Positions 47,040 through 58,853 of a stretch of 64,000 nucleotides of DNA are shown piece after piece (positions within the stretch are counted from its first letter, which is position 1; every line of letters starts with the position of its first letter). Source of the DNA: Paulownia fortunei. Taxonomy: Eukaryota; Streptophyta; Magnoliopsida; Lamiales; Paulowniaceae. The notes beneath the pieces were generated by a model, which worked only from the letters and a program-made list of their open reading frames with translations, ran no database searches and was not told the DNA's origin. Location of the stretch: NCBI GenBank assembly GCA_019321725.1, contig CM033109.1, positions 16,399,993 to 16,463,992 of the forward strand, written 5' to 3'. A program made the position numbers and the translations under genes.

Positions 47040-49339
47040 AAGTAGAAATTACAAACATACTCCTAGCGAATACAAAGATTGCAAATATGAATTTAAGATG
47101 GCCAAAATACTCCTAACAAAATTATAAATTATGAATTGAACTAGTCCTATCCAAACTAGGACTTCTTACATGCTCAAACTAGTCCATAAATTCCCATGCT
47201 AGTCACATTGCATCATTCTCCCTGGGGTGGTGGAGGTTCACCCTGGAAGCTAGAATGGAAGAATCATCATCCAAATTATCACTGGTGTATGGAATAAGAT
47301 ATTTGATATGAAAACATCAGAAGTATGTAAGTGATTGGGAAGCTACAATCGGTAGGCATTCGAATTAATCTTCTCAACAATCTCAACCGGCCCGGTCTTA
47401 TGGGCTACCAATTTGTTGTACTCATGGGCAGGAAAACGCCTTAGTTAGGACAAACCAAATGCAATTACCCACAGCATGGCGATGGCAATCAGCTTGCTGC
47501 ATATAGGTGGCAGTGGAGGGAACCAAATGATCATAGTTTGCTAATGGATATGCTGATGCTGATAAAATCAGTAGCAGTACCATGTGGGCGAGCTAAATAT
47601 GGTAAAGTGGGCAAGTCAAAAGGGAAGGACTGGGGGGTTTGATGCCATACATAATACGAAACAGACTGAATCCATGCCACGATTAACAACATAATTGTGG
47701 GCAAATTCAACTTGATAAAGTTTTATGTCCCAAAATTTCACATGATTGTCGACCAAACTTTGAAGCAAATTTCCCAAGCCACTTCTATTTAGCCATCAGT
47801 CTGCAGGTGATAAGCGGCACTTAAATTGAAGGAAGTATTAGCCACGCGCTAAAGGTTATGCCAAAAGTGACTGAGAAAATAAGTGTCGCGGTCCAACATA
47901 ATGGAGGAGGGCAGGCCGTGCAACCGGTAAACATAGTAAAAATAAAGTTGGGCAACATTAACCTATCTGCAGTACCCTTGCAAAGAATGAAATGGGCCAT
48001 TTTAGAAAAGCTATCAACCACAATGAAGATGGAATCATGACCGCATTGAGTGTGGAAAAGGCCTAACATAAAGTCCATGTTGATATACATCCAAGGTTGA
48101 GTCAGAATCGGCAAAGAAAGATACAAACCAGCATTGGTAGCCGTTTGTTTAGCCAACTGACTAGTGCAGCAATGCGCGACAAAATAGTTCACGTCCTGAT
48201 GTATTATCGACCAAAATAAGGATTGAGAGACGAGGAATAAGGTGCGATTATGACCAACATGGCCCTCATTGTAGAGTTCCTAAATAATTTTCAAGCAAAG
48301 ACTACAATCGGAAATGCAAAACTGAATTCCTTGGAAAAGAAACCATCATGTAAGATAAAACCAATGTGGGCGCCTTACTGAAGTTGCAAAATATCAGCGA
48401 AGAAGAATTGGTGGAATACAAATCTAAGAAAGAGCCAAAGCTCAAGACCGTGACTCGTAGTTTGGTAAAAAAGGTATGATGTCGACTGAAGGCATCCGCA
48501 ACCCGATTGGAAACACAAGACTTATATTTGATCACGAAGGTGAACTACTACAAATATGCTTGACATGAAGCATGTCTCACCGAAATCTTATCCTGACTAC
48601 CAATGAGTTTAAGAGCATCGTGGTCGTGAAGAGGACAAAATCACACTAAAGAAGATAGTGACACCAATGCTTGACAGCCTGGACCACCACTTATAACTCA
48701 ACATCATAGGTACTAGGACGAAGCTTAAACTTTCAGAGTTTCTCACTGAAAAGTGCAATCGGTCATCTCGCTTGGCTGAGAATGACACCAATACCCAGCT
48801 TGAAGACATCATAATGGAGCTTAAAAGGCTGGGAAAAATCAAGTAGGACCAGAATGCAGACAGAAGTCAAGAGTGCTTTATCTCACGGAAAGAGGCATAT
48901 ATTGGCGGCACTGGACTAAAGAAACTTACCCCTATGTATGCAATTAGTGAAAGAAGCCATAATACTACTAAAGTGAGGTATGAAATGGCGGTAGAATGAC
49001 GCTAGGCATGAAAGCTGTGGAGGACGAGGCACTGCTGAATTGTGTCCACTTTAGACGAATCAACTGCTAGGCCATCTTTGGAAACAATAGAGCATAAGAT
49101 CCATATACTGGGCATATGGAATTCACACTTAATGGCTACTGCATAGAACTAATCTCGTAAGAACCATCAAAACCTCTCGCACGTGTTGGAGATGTAATTC
49201 AGGAGTAGTGCAATACATTAAAATATCAACAAAGTAAAATACGATAAATTTTACCAATGAAAGCACGAAGAACTTGATTCATGACATGCATAAACATGCT
49301 CGGGGCGTTCAAGAGACCAAACGACATTGATGTTGTGTT
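47040..49339 (-). pseudogene. Ty3/gypsy pol relic (RT, RNase H, integrase)
   Basis: Read from 49339 downwards: RT with MSFGLLNAPSMFMHVMNQVL (about 49270-49330), a decayed YFDDIL region, LAVDSSKV-like and FYRRF-like blocks (about 48980-49080); RNase H ending YKSCVSNRVADAFSRH (about 48480-48535); integrase with YFVAHCCTSQ, DFMLGLFHTQCGHDSIFIVV and FSKMAHFI (47990-48190). The last 200 bp resemble a Pro-rich gypsy C-terminus. All frames are interrupted. Lineage not resolved; it is distinct from the Tekay-like copy. It was the target of the complete copia-A insertion at 49345. The upstream part of this element was not recognised beyond 58792. Confidence 0.8.
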
Positions 49340-49344
49340 GTTAT

Positions 49345-51562
49345 TGTTGGATTCGCTATAATCGCAGGGGTATACGCAGCGGAAAATTAAATTTTTTATC
49401 AAACATAAATTTAACCCCTTTGATTCGAAAGCGATTTTAACGATCGCGCTTATTCAAGTGAATATATAAATAAATATAAAATCGGATTATACCTTTCGTG
49501 CACTCTGGTTGTTGTAGGGAATGAAGCAATCAATTGTTTATCCTGGACTATCAGAACTCGCAGGGATCCAAGTGTCTTCCCTCTATCAGGTCCACGATAC
49601 GGAAAGCAACACCAATCAAAAGGATTCGCTAGTATCCTTTTAATTGTTTACTAATGTAGAACCGGAGTATATTTTCAAGAACAATAAAGATTGATTCTTT
49701 AAGTTCTTGAAACAATAATATGATGAAAATAACAAGAAATTGATTTTCTTTTCCTTTCTTTTCTTTTCTTGAAGAGTAAAAATAGAAGACTTTAAAAAAA
49801 TATTTTTGCTCAAATTTTGAATTTTTTTTATGTAATTTTCATCTCTCATATATATATATATAGGGCTGAAAATTTTAATCCTTTTCCAACTCTTGGAAAG
49901 TTTTTCTATTTTGAACTATTTCAAAACCTTATCTTGGAAGGATTCCAAATCTTCCAAGAACTCTTCTCTTTTCACTCTTCTATTGTATGTGGACTAATTT
50001 GAGACTACATTAATCATCAAAATTGTCTACATACATTGTTGATATTAATTTGAACTCTTCAAATAATATCAAGATAGATATATATCATATATATATACTA
50101 TAATTATATTTATACATAAATTAAATCTTAGTGGCCTATTTTATCCTATAAAATTGGTCACTATATTTATTTATCTATAAATATGTTAATTAAATAAATC
50201 ATATTTATTAATTTATTCTCTTCATACTTTAGTGGGCTTCTTAAGTGATCCACATTTATTTTGGGCTTGAACTCAAAAATCCCCAAATCAATTCAATTGA
50301 TTCAATCCTAATTTAATCAATCCAATTGATTAATTTAATTTACTCTATTTGGCTTCCTAATCAAATTAGGTCCAATTAAATAATCCAATTACTTAATTGA
50401 ATAATTTAATTTAACTATTAAATTAAATAGAACCCTTAATTAATTAATTGATTAATATTAATTAATTAATTTCCAACCATTGGATAAAATCTAAAATTAA
50501 AAATGTTACTTTCCATAAAGATGTGTGACCCTCTTAGGTTCACTACTAAGCTAGTAGTGGGTTTGCAACATTTGTAACTTATGAATAACAATTATTCCAA
50601 TTAATTAATCCGCTTGGAATCAACTCCTTAATTCCAAGAACCTCACTATCCATGAAAACACCTAGCAAGTAATCATGGCAAACTAGTCTTAGGTGAAATA
50701 GCGAGTAAACCTATTTTAGTTGCGAGTACTATACACGTACGGTCCTTTTGACAGCTAATCTCCTGATTGAATCTAAGGCATAGATTATAAGTCGAAACCC
50801 TAAATGATTCAATTGCTGTGATCCCATTTCAAGTTCCAATGATTCTTGATGAATCACAATTCATTCTGCCTTGGTTAAGGTCTTTGAATCACGAACTATG
50901 AAAACACAGGAGATTCCCTTGTTTAAAAAAAACAAGTATCGAATTCTATGTTGGCCACTGACAAACCTCCATGCACACCAGTGCAACACCCAACATACCC
51001 CCTTTGTGATTGTCAAGCAATCAGAAGATATATCAAAGTGTTGCAGGATGCACACAAGGCTACCATCGTGCCTCAAGTCTGAGGACTAGTCGTGTACTAT
51101 CGTAACACAGAAATTCTTATTTTGACGGGCAAAGCCTCCAACTAAGAATTTCTTGCGGGCTATATTCGGTGTACTTATTCCCTAACAAGCACCCACATAT
51201 ATGCACTTACGTCTCTACGCTAATGCCAATGGAATGTGACATCCTCGTCTCACGAGCATGCATTATATGTACGAGTCTTACTGAGCTATTTGATGTCCCA
51301 TCTCAAAAAACTCTCGACTCGAAACTTATTTAAGACCAAAGCCTTAGAGGCATGTTCCATGATCGCCATCATATGCGCGACCATGCTCCGTAGCTAAATT
51401 TGGTCTAAGGACTTTATCTAATGTGCAGAAATAAAAAATGCAAGACATAAGATAAAGAAAATGCCTTTTTATTAATATGATTTCCAATAAGATTGTCTTT
51501 ACAAAAGCAAAAGAGTATAATACACCCAATCTAATTGGGGCGTTGGGCATCCTACTCTAACA
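49345..51562 (-). repeat. copia-A 3' LTR, full length (2218 bp)
   Basis: TGTTGGATTCGC at 49345 to CTCTAACA at 51562; on the minus strand it therefore reads TGTTAGAG...CCAACA. It is bounded by the target duplication on one side and the polypurine tract on the other, and serves as reference for the other copia-A LTR copies. Confidence 0.93.
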
Positions 51563-51578
51563 ATCTCCCACTTGCCCT
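51563..51578 (-). other. polypurine tract
   Basis: Minus strand AGGGCAAGTGGGAGAT, immediately before the 3' LTR; priming site for plus-strand synthesis. The same tract precedes the LTR at 61068 and, in plus orientation, at 2881. Confidence 0.85.
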
Positions 51579-52416
51579 AGCTCCAATTGCCCATGTATCT
51601 AAGGCCCATCTTCTCAAGATGTCCGTCGAATATCTTCTGTGCTAAGGGCTTAGTAAATGGGTCTGCTACATTTTCTGCTGAGGCAACTCGATCCACAATG
51701 ACGTCGCCTCTACCAATGATCTCTCTGATCAAGTAATATCGTCTCATTACGTGCTTGGATCTTTGATGAGATCTTGGCTCTTTTGCTTGCGCAATAGCTC
51801 CATTATTATCATAGTAAATCATAACTGGATCAATAATGGATGGAATTACATCCAACGCTTGGATGAAATTTCTAATCCAAACAACTTCTTTTGCTGCATC
51901 TGATGCAGCAATATATTCAGCTTCGGTGGTAGAGTCTGCAGTCGTCTCTTGCTTGGAACTCTTCCAACTGACCGCACTACCATTCAAGGTGAATATGTAT
52001 CCGGACATGGACTTTGAGTCATCTATATCGGACTGAAAACTAGAGTCTATATATCCCTCCAGTTTTAGTTCTCCATTGCCGTATATCAGAAAGATATCCT
52101 TAGTCCTTCTCAAGTACTTGAGGATCATCTTAACGGCTTTCCAGTGTTCTTCTCCTGGATTGGACTGATATCTGCTCGTGACACTCAGAGCATGTGCTAT
52201 ATCAGGCTTTGTACATAACATTGCATACATTATGCTCCCTATTGCAGAAGCATAAGGTATGCGAGCCATCTTTTCTCTCTCTTCAGGTGTCTTAGGAGAC
52301 ATAACTTTAGAGAGTGAAACCCCATGACTCATAGGCAGAAATCCTCTCTTGGATTCCTCCATGCTAAACCTTTTTAGCACTTTGTCTATGTATATGGACT
52401 GGGATAGTCCGATCAT
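51577..52416 (-). CDS. copia-A RT end and RNase H (open reading frame)
   Basis: An intact 279-codon stretch begins MIGLSQSIYIDKVL and covers the Copia connection region and RNase H: YASAIGSIMYAMLCTKPDI, YQSNPGEEHWKAVKMILKYL, the DSKSMSGYIF segment, the active-site EAEYIA (about 51905-51925), YYDNNGAIAQAKEPRSHQRS and the end DPFTKPLAQKIFDGHLEKMG. It is the C-terminal part of pol, not an independent gene; upstream RT is out of frame. Confidence 0.9.
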   Translation of the reverse strand: MIGLSQSIYIDKVLKRFSMEESKRGFLPMSHGVSLSKVMSPKTPEEREKMARIPYASAIGSIMYAMLCTKPDIAHALSVTSRYQSNPGEEHWKAVKMILKYLRRTKDIFLIYGNGELKLEGYIDSSFQSDIDDSKSMSGYIFTLNGSAVSWKSSKQETTADSTTEAEYIAASDAAKEVVWIRNFIQALDVIPSIIDPVMIYYDNNGAIAQAKEPRSHQRSKHVMRRYYLIREIIGRGDVIVDRVASAENVADPFTKPLAQKIFDGHLEKMGLRYMGNWS

Positions 52417-53523
52417 CCTTCTGGATCTATCTCTATAGATCTTTATCCCTAGGATAAAAGATGCATCTCCAAGTTCTTCATGGAAAACTGATTAGATAAC
52501 CAAGTCATCGTTGACTGCAACATCCCTACATCATTCCCAATGAGTAGGATGTCATCAACATAGAGCACAACAAATGTAACTGCACTCCACTAACCTTCTT
52601 GTAGACACATGGTTCATCCGAGTTCTTATGAAAGTCAAACATTTTGATCGTTTCATCAAACCGGATGTTCCAACTCCTCAAAGCTTGTTCGAGTCCATAA
52701 ATGGATCTCTTCCTTAATGTTTCCATTAAGGAAAGCGGTCTTCACATCCATTTGCCATATCTCATAGTCATAATATGCAGATATGGCTAACAGTATCCGT
52801 ATGGATTTAAGCATCGCTACTGGTGAAAAAGTTTCCTCATAATCAATTCCTTGCTTCTGAGTATAACCTTTTGCTACCAATCGTGCCTTATAGGTTGCTA
52901 CCTCTCCATCTACTCCAAGCTTCCACTTGTAGACCCATTTGCAGCCAATGGGAAAATTCCCTGTGGTGGATCCACCAAAGTCCATACCTTGTTGGAGTAC
53001 ATAGAGTCCATTTCGGACTGCATAGCTTCTTGCCACTTCTTCGAGTCAATGTCAGATATCGCCTCTCCATAGATTCTTGGATCATTATCCAAGGGGAGTC
53101 CCTCTTCTTTGTTCTCTAACAACAAGTTGTACCTCTTAGGTACCCTTGAGACCCTTTCGGATCTTCGAAGAGATTGTGCCTTAGAGGGTCCAGCATCAGC
53201 TGGTGTACCATTTACTGCGTCAGTTGGGGTGTTCTGTGGTTCTTGAACCTTTTCAAGTTCTACGACATTGTCACTTCCATCTGAAAGAAATTCTTCTTCA
53301 AGGAAGGTAGCATTCCTCGAAACAAACACCCTTGTTCCGTGGCATCATAGAAATAGTATCTAATAGACTCCTTTGGATACCCCACAAACTTGCATAAGCT
53401 GGATCTCATATCCAACTTATCTCCCACTAGCTGCTTCACATAAGCAGCACACCCCATACCCTAAGGTATTTATAGGAAGGTGTCTTTCCATACCACATCT
53501 CATATGGTGTTTTGGGGACGGCT
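52417..53523 (-). pseudogene. copia-A integrase-RT linker and RT (frameshifted)
   Basis: The linker (LRRSERVSRVPKRYNLLLEN, about 53100-53180) leads to W-x-EAMQSEMDSMYSN and the RT core GCKWVYKWK, YKARLVAKGYTQKQGIDYEE, FSPVAMLKSIRILLAI and [11 protein letters not shown] (52735-52900). After GNIKEEI the frame shifts; the neighbouring copy at 61069-62323 keeps 68 bp lost here. The SIYGLEQALRSWN block (about 52660-52700) is followed, in another frame, by the catalytic YVDD at about 52550. Confidence 0.85.
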
Positions 53524-54720
53524 TTAGATGGTACCGTTTAATAGGTATGCCGCCGTTTCTAAGGCATAGCCCCAGAATGAAAGAGGTAATGAAGTGAAGC
53601 TCATCATAGATCTAACCATGTCCAACAAGGTTCGATTCCTGCGTTCCGCAACTCTATTGAGTTGGGGAGTAGCAGGAGGAGTCCACTGTGAGAGAATCCC
53701 ATTCTCTTTTAGATAATCTAAAAATTCTGTGCTTACGTATTCACCTCCTCGATCAGATCGAAGAGTTTTTATACTTAATCCAGTTTGTTTCTCTACTTCA
53801 GTTCTGAATTCTTTGAACTTTTCAAATACTTCAGACTTGTACCTTAAAAGGTACACATAACCATACCTAGAGAAGTCATCGGTAAAGGTTAAGAAGTAGT
53901 TATAGTTTCACGGGCACTAACATTTAGTGGCCCACATACATCTGTATGGATCAAATCTAATAGATGCTTGGCTCGCTCCACTTGTCCAACAAATGGAGAT
54001 TTGGTCATCTTTCCTTTGAGGCAGGATTCACAAGTTGGTAGTTCTTGCTCTCTCGTTAGATCAAGCAATTGTGCCAATTTTTTAATTCTTTTCTCAGAAA
54101 TATGTCCTAATCTTGCGTGCCACAGGCTCATTGAACTATGATTATCTAATTTTCTTTTATGTTGTTGAATTATGAAAATGGGGTTATGGGGAGTAATAGT
54201 ATATAAACAATTCGTCAAAGAACCAGAATATATAAAATCAGAACGTTTGAAAATGGAACAATTTCCATTCTCAATGGTAAATCTAAAACATTCTCTATCC
54301 AAAACTGGAATAGAGATAATGTTCTTAATAATATCCAGAACAAAAAGATAATTATTTAAAACTATTACATAACCATTCTCTAAAGCCAGATTAACGGTCC
54401 CTATAGCTAATGCAGCAACTCTTGCTCCATTTCCCATCCTAAGGACCGTTTCTCCTCCATCCAGCTTCCTACTTCTTGCCATCATCTGCAAATCATTGCA
54501 AATATGTGAGCCACAACCGGTATCTAATACCCAAGAAGTATTGTTAACCGACAAGTTAACTTCAACAAAATATATACTGAACTCTTCAGGCTTGCAAGAT
54601 ACTCCTTGCAATTCCTCTTCCAGTGCCCTGGTTTGCCGCAGTAATGGCACTTGTCATTGGCTTGAGAAAAAACCTTTTTGACACCGCCCTTAGCTTTCAG
54701 CTTGTTGGGTTTAGAGGAAC
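53524..54720 (-). pseudogene. copia-A zinc knuckle, protease, pre-integrase and integrase
   Basis: From 54720 down: a CCHC knuckle (CHYCGKPGHWKRNC, about 54612-54655) in one frame; protease WVLDTGCGSHIC (about 54500-54535) in another; the GAG-pre-integrase block SLWHARLGHISEKRIKKLAQ (about 54070-54130), CESCLKGKMTKSPF, and LIHTDVCGPLNVSARE. A deletion/frameshift near 53870 removes part of the first integrase core. The rest continues MYLLRYKSEVFEKF, LRSDRGGEYVSTEF, GILSQWTPPATPQLNRVAER (53640-53710) and ends in an early stop near 53524. Confidence 0.87.
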
Positions 54721-54724
54721 CCTT

Positions 54725-55395
54725 TCATTTCTTCTTTCCTTTCTTGGGCTTTTTAGCCTTTGATCCGGAAGAAGATCCAACAAGCAGAACCGGCTTGTCC
54801 TTTTTCATGGTGGACTCAGCCATCTTTAACATGTTCACAAGCTCAGCGAGACTAGTCTCCATGTTGTGCATGTTAAAGTTGACAACAAAGGTGTCAAATG
54901 ATGGAGGCAGAGACTGCAGCATAAGGTCCGTATAGAGTTCGTTCTCCATAACGACTCCAAGGGATGCCAGCCTTTCAATAAGGGCTATCATCTTCAATCC
55001 ATGATCATGGACTGAAGAGCCTCAGTCTTACGACATCTGAAAAGCTCTTTTGAGATCTGACATCTCGTCTGCCGAGTTCTTTCACCATACAACTCTTGTA
55101 GGTGAATGAGGATCCCATAGGCAGTATCTTGATCCTCATTCTGCCTCTGCAACTCATTTGACATCGATGCCAGCATGTAGCATCGAGCTTGCAGATTGTC
55201 ATCAACATGACGTAAATAATCTGCATAATCCTCTGAAGTAATATCCTCCGGTGGTACCGAAGGAGGCGCAGTGTCGAGGACATATGCCCTCTTCTCTGAC
55301 TGAAGAACTATCTTCAGGTTTCTTAGCCAATCGACAAAATTAGGTCCAGTTAATTTGTTTTGTTCAAGGATTATTGCAAGTGGATTCTTTGCCAT
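54725..55395 (-). pseudogene. copia-A gag (frameshifted)
   Basis: Starts MAKNPLAIILEQNKLTGPNF at 55395, with the WLRNLKIVL core typical of UBN2-type copia gag, and stays open to about 54994. A shift near 55015 moves the remainder (MIALIERLASLGVVMENEL, MLQSLPPSFDTFVVNF, ending in a Lys-rich GSKAKKPKKGKKK) to another frame. The start is chosen from the conserved MA-x-NPLA-x-IL opening. Confidence 0.87.
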
Positions 55396-56983
55396 TTTAG
55401 TAGAATAATTTACAAAATATGCACGAAGCAGAAAATGAGTAAACTATGGGAAAAACATATTAATTTAATATAAGGTCTTTAATACTAAATGTCTCCCACT
55501 ATTTTCTTCGAATTCCATCACCCCTAATGGAATTTCGGGAAATCAAATTCCTAGTGAGCTTGAGGTCCAATGGAAATATTTCACACCCCAATTTTATGAG
55601 CCCATGAAATATTTTTATCGGTAGTCAACTCTTTGACGATTGTATCACTATACAACCCTCAAGTTTGTTTTGCCTCACCTCTTCTCATATACCCCAATTT
55701 TATGAACCCATATGGTACTAAATGTCAAACAATACCCATCAAACTTTCGTGTAGATAGAGCATCAAGATGTCCCACGACTCATGGTCAACATAATGACGA
55801 TTCCATCCCACGAGCATCTCTATACTTGGTAGAGATCACAGCTTTCCAACACAAGACCACCCCACGACTCATGGTCAGTGATCAAGTGCGATAGTGGTCG
55901 TCATGTCTCTATCTTTGATGGTAGGCATGGAACGATAGGTCCTACCTAACTTGTCCATTTTTGTTTGAAATCGAATTTTTAAAAAATTCTTTTACTTAAT
56001 TTTAAGTGGGGTTTAATTTTATCCAAGACCTTATCATAATTTAAATTATGTTGGTTATTTAATGCATGACATCATAATATCATTCCACAAGCATGAAAGC
56101 ATTAAATAAAATCCTAAGCATGCATCTAATACATACTTAAATAAATGGATGATCATGAACCAGTCCTATGCGGTCCATTTGAGCCAAAAATGGACCTAAG
56201 GTCAGTCTAAGGGTAATAAAATGGAATATAACCTATTCTACTACATAATTGTATCCCATACAATCATGGGCCTTCTTTTTATTCTCCTTCGTCTTCCAAA
56301 GAAAAAGAAAAACCTTACCATCTATTCTACTCTCTTTACAGAAAATAAAATAACTTACATAAATGAAATAAGAGGCTCGCAGGCCCCATTTTAAAACCCA
56401 AAAATATTAAATAAAACCAATCACATTGATCCAATGGCTCATGATCATCCCATACATGCTCATAATTAACATCATATGTAATTATCAAAATATGTAAATT
56501 TAGCAAATTGTTAAACGCAATTTTTCTTTTAACTTGGTATAATTTTTAATTGCTTGAAAAATAATTTTTCTTTTAACATTTAATTTTAATATTCCAGAAA
56601 ATAAAAAAAAAAATTAAAAAAAAAACGGACCCGGAACAACACGACGAGCAGCACCACTACTGCCCGTCGGGCGAGCGCCGGGTGCCCGCTGCCGGTGCCC
56701 GACGCCCGGCGACAGGCGACGGACGCCCAGCGCCGGGTGACGGGCGCCCGTGGGCGCGCTGGCACCCGCTGCCGGGTGCCTGCCTGCGCAGCCGTCGGGT
56801 GTCTGACACCCGCCACCGGCGATTTTTTTTTTTTTTCATATTTAAATAATTTAAATAAGCAATTAAAATTATCCAATTAAAAATTTCTAAAATATGCAAA
56901 ATCAAATTTTACATGATTAACATGAATTTAAACAATTTAAAAAACATGTATTCATAAATCCAAAATTCACTAAATAACCGAAA
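55396..56983 (-). other. copia-A 5' leader (untranslated)
   Basis: About 1.6 kb between PBS and gag. It is mainly AT-rich and lacks any recognisable protein, except for the GC-rich block listed separately. Short tandem motifs around 55565-55700 (CCCCAATTTTATGA repeated) and 55750-55870 (CCCACGACTCATGGTCA repeated) are visible. The ORFs here are chance frames. Confidence 0.7.
56626..56822. repeat. GC-rich block with GCCGGGTGCC-like repeats
   Basis: About 197 bp of very high GC content, in a window that is otherwise strongly AT-rich, bounded by an A-rich run on the left and a T-run on the right. It consists of degenerate repeats of motifs such as GCCGGGTGCC, GCGCCGGGTG and GACGCCCGGCG, with inverted copies able to form hairpins. 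The overlapping ORFs on both strands (Arg/Ala/Pro-rich) are compositional. It lies in the copia-A leader and is not seen elsewhere in the window. Confidence 0.85.
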
Positions 56984-57000
56984 CCGTGGCTCTGATACCA
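56984..57000 (-). other. primer-binding site, initiator-Met tRNA type
   Basis: Minus strand TGGTATCAGAGCCACGG, one base inside the 5' LTR end at 57002. Standard for plant copia elements; it fixes the element's orientation. Confidence 0.92.
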
Positions 57001-57001
57001 C

Positions 57002-58787
57002 TGTTGGGTTCGCTATAATCGCAGGGGTATACGCAGCGGAAAATTAAAATTTTTATCAAACATAAATTTAACCCCTTTGATTCGAAAGCGATTTTAACGA
57101 TCGTGCTTATTCAAGTGAATATATAAATAAATATAAAATCGAATTATACCTTTCGTGCACTCCGATTGTTGTAGGGAATGAAGCAATCAATTGCTTATCC
57201 TGGACTATCAGAACTCGCAGGGATCCAAGTGTCTCCCCTCTATCAGGTCCACGATATGGAAAGCAACACCAATTAAAAGGATTCGCTAGTATCCTTTTAA
57301 TTGTTTACTAATGTAGAACCGGAGTATATTTTCAAGAACAATAAAGATTGATTCTTTAAGTTCTTGAAACAATAATATGAAGAAAATAACAAGAAACTGA
57401 TTTTCTTTTCCTTTTTTTTCTTGAACAGTAAAAATAGAAGACTTTAAACAAAATATTTTTGCTCAAATTTTTGAATTTTTTTTATGTAATTTTCATCCCT
57501 CATATATATATAGGGTTGAAAATTTTAATCATTTTCCAACTCTTGGAAAGTTTTTCTATTTTGAACTATTTCAAAACCTTATTTTGGAAAGATTCCAAAT
57601 CTTCCAAAAACTCTTCTTTTTTCACTCATCTATTGTATGTGGACTAATTTGAGACTACATTAATCATCAAAATTGTCTACATACATTGTTGATATTAATT
57701 TGAACTCTTCAAATAATATCAAGATAGATATATATCATATATATATATACTATAATTATATTTATACATAAATTAAATCTTAGTGGCCTATTTTATCCCA
57801 TAAAATTGGTCACTATATTTATTTATCTATAAATATGTTAATTAAATAAATCATATTTATTTAATTTATTCTCTTCATACTTTAGTGGGTTTCTTAAGTG
57901 ATCCACATTTATTTTGGGTTTGAACTCAAAAATCCCCAAATCAATTCAATTGATTCAATCCCAATTTAATCAATCCAATTGATTAATTTAATTTACTCTA
58001 ATTGGGCTTCCTAATCAAATTAGGTCCAATTAAATAATCCAATTACTTAATTGAATAATTTAATTTAACTATTAAATTAAATAGAACCCTTAATTAATTA
58101 ATTGATCAGTATTAATTAAGTAATTTCCAACCATTGGATAAAATCTAAAATTTAAAATGCTACTTTCCATAAAGATGTGTGACCCTCTTAGGTTCACTAC
58201 TAACTAGTAGTGGGTTTGCAACATTTGCAACTTATGAATAACAATTATTTCAATTAATTAATCCAATTAATTAATCCGCTTGGAATCAACTCCTTAATTC
58301 CAAGAACCTCACTATCCATGAAAACACCTAGCAAGTAATCATGGCAAACTAGTCTTAGGTGAAATAGCGAGTAAACCTATTTTAGTTGCGAGTACCATAC
58401 ACGTACGGTCCTTTCGACAGCTAATCTCCTAATTGAATCTAAGGCATGGATTATAAGTCGAAACCCTAAATGATTCAATTACTGTGATCCCATTTCAAGT
58501 TCCAATGATTCTTGATGAATCACAATTCATTCTGCCTTGGCCAAGGTGTTTGAATCACGAACTATGAAAACACAGGAGATTCCCTTGTTTAAAAAAAAAA
58601 CAAGTATCGAATTCTATGTTGGCCACTGACAAACCTCCATGCACACCAGTGCAACATAAAAAATGCAAGACATAAGATAAAGAAAATGCCTTTTTATTAA
58701 TATGATTTCCAATAAGATTGTCTTTACAAAAGCAAAAGAGTATAATACACCCAATCTAATTGGAGCGTTGGGCATCCTACTCTAATA
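57002..58787 (-). repeat. copia-A 5' LTR with internal deletion (1786 bp)
   Basis: Termini TGTTGGGTTCGC and CTCTAATA. It aligns with 49345-51562 but lacks bases equivalent to about 50989-51431 (about 443 bp); the junction is at about 58656, where GTGCAACA joins TAAAAAATGC. The missing segment lies in the 5' part of the LTR in transcript sense, where promoter elements would normally be. Confidence 0.9.
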
Positions 58788-58792
58788 GTTAT

Positions 58793-58853
58793 TTGCAACA
58801 CAATTATACTGCAAGTACAAGTTTTAGTGTAGTGAAATGGGAAAGGTAAATTA
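58793..58853. other. 61-bp spacer between two copia-A elements
   Basis: Short unclassified sequence between the target duplication and the next LTR start. It should be the continuation of the DNA into which the complete element inserted. Confidence 0.6.

Larger units (their letters stand above)
49340..58792 (-). mobile_element. structurally complete copia-A retrotransposon (49345-58787) with GTTAT target duplications
   Basis: The element is 9443 bp and flanked by GTTAT at 49340-49344 and 58788-58792. On the minus strand: 5' LTR (57002-58787), PBS (56984-57000), leader with a GC-rich block, gag, zinc knuckle, protease, integrase, RT, RNase H, polypurine tract (51563-51578), 3' LTR (49345-51562). 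Order integrase-before-RT identifies Ty1/copia. Frameshifts and deletions in gag, protease, integrase and RT mean it is non-autonomous today. The 2.2-kb LTR is long for copia and may point to an Angela- or SIRE-type lineage, which I cannot settle. Confidence 0.92.

Noticed and set aside
50861..51089. Opposite-strand ORFs of 71-72 codons
   Set aside because: Located in a copia-A LTR and altered in the other LTR copies (1370-1560, 60400-60600).
56586..56905. Arg/Pro/Ala-rich ORFs on both strands in the GC-rich block
   Set aside because: Open on several frames only because the block is GC-rich and lacks stops; bounded by homopolymers inside a retrotransposon leader.
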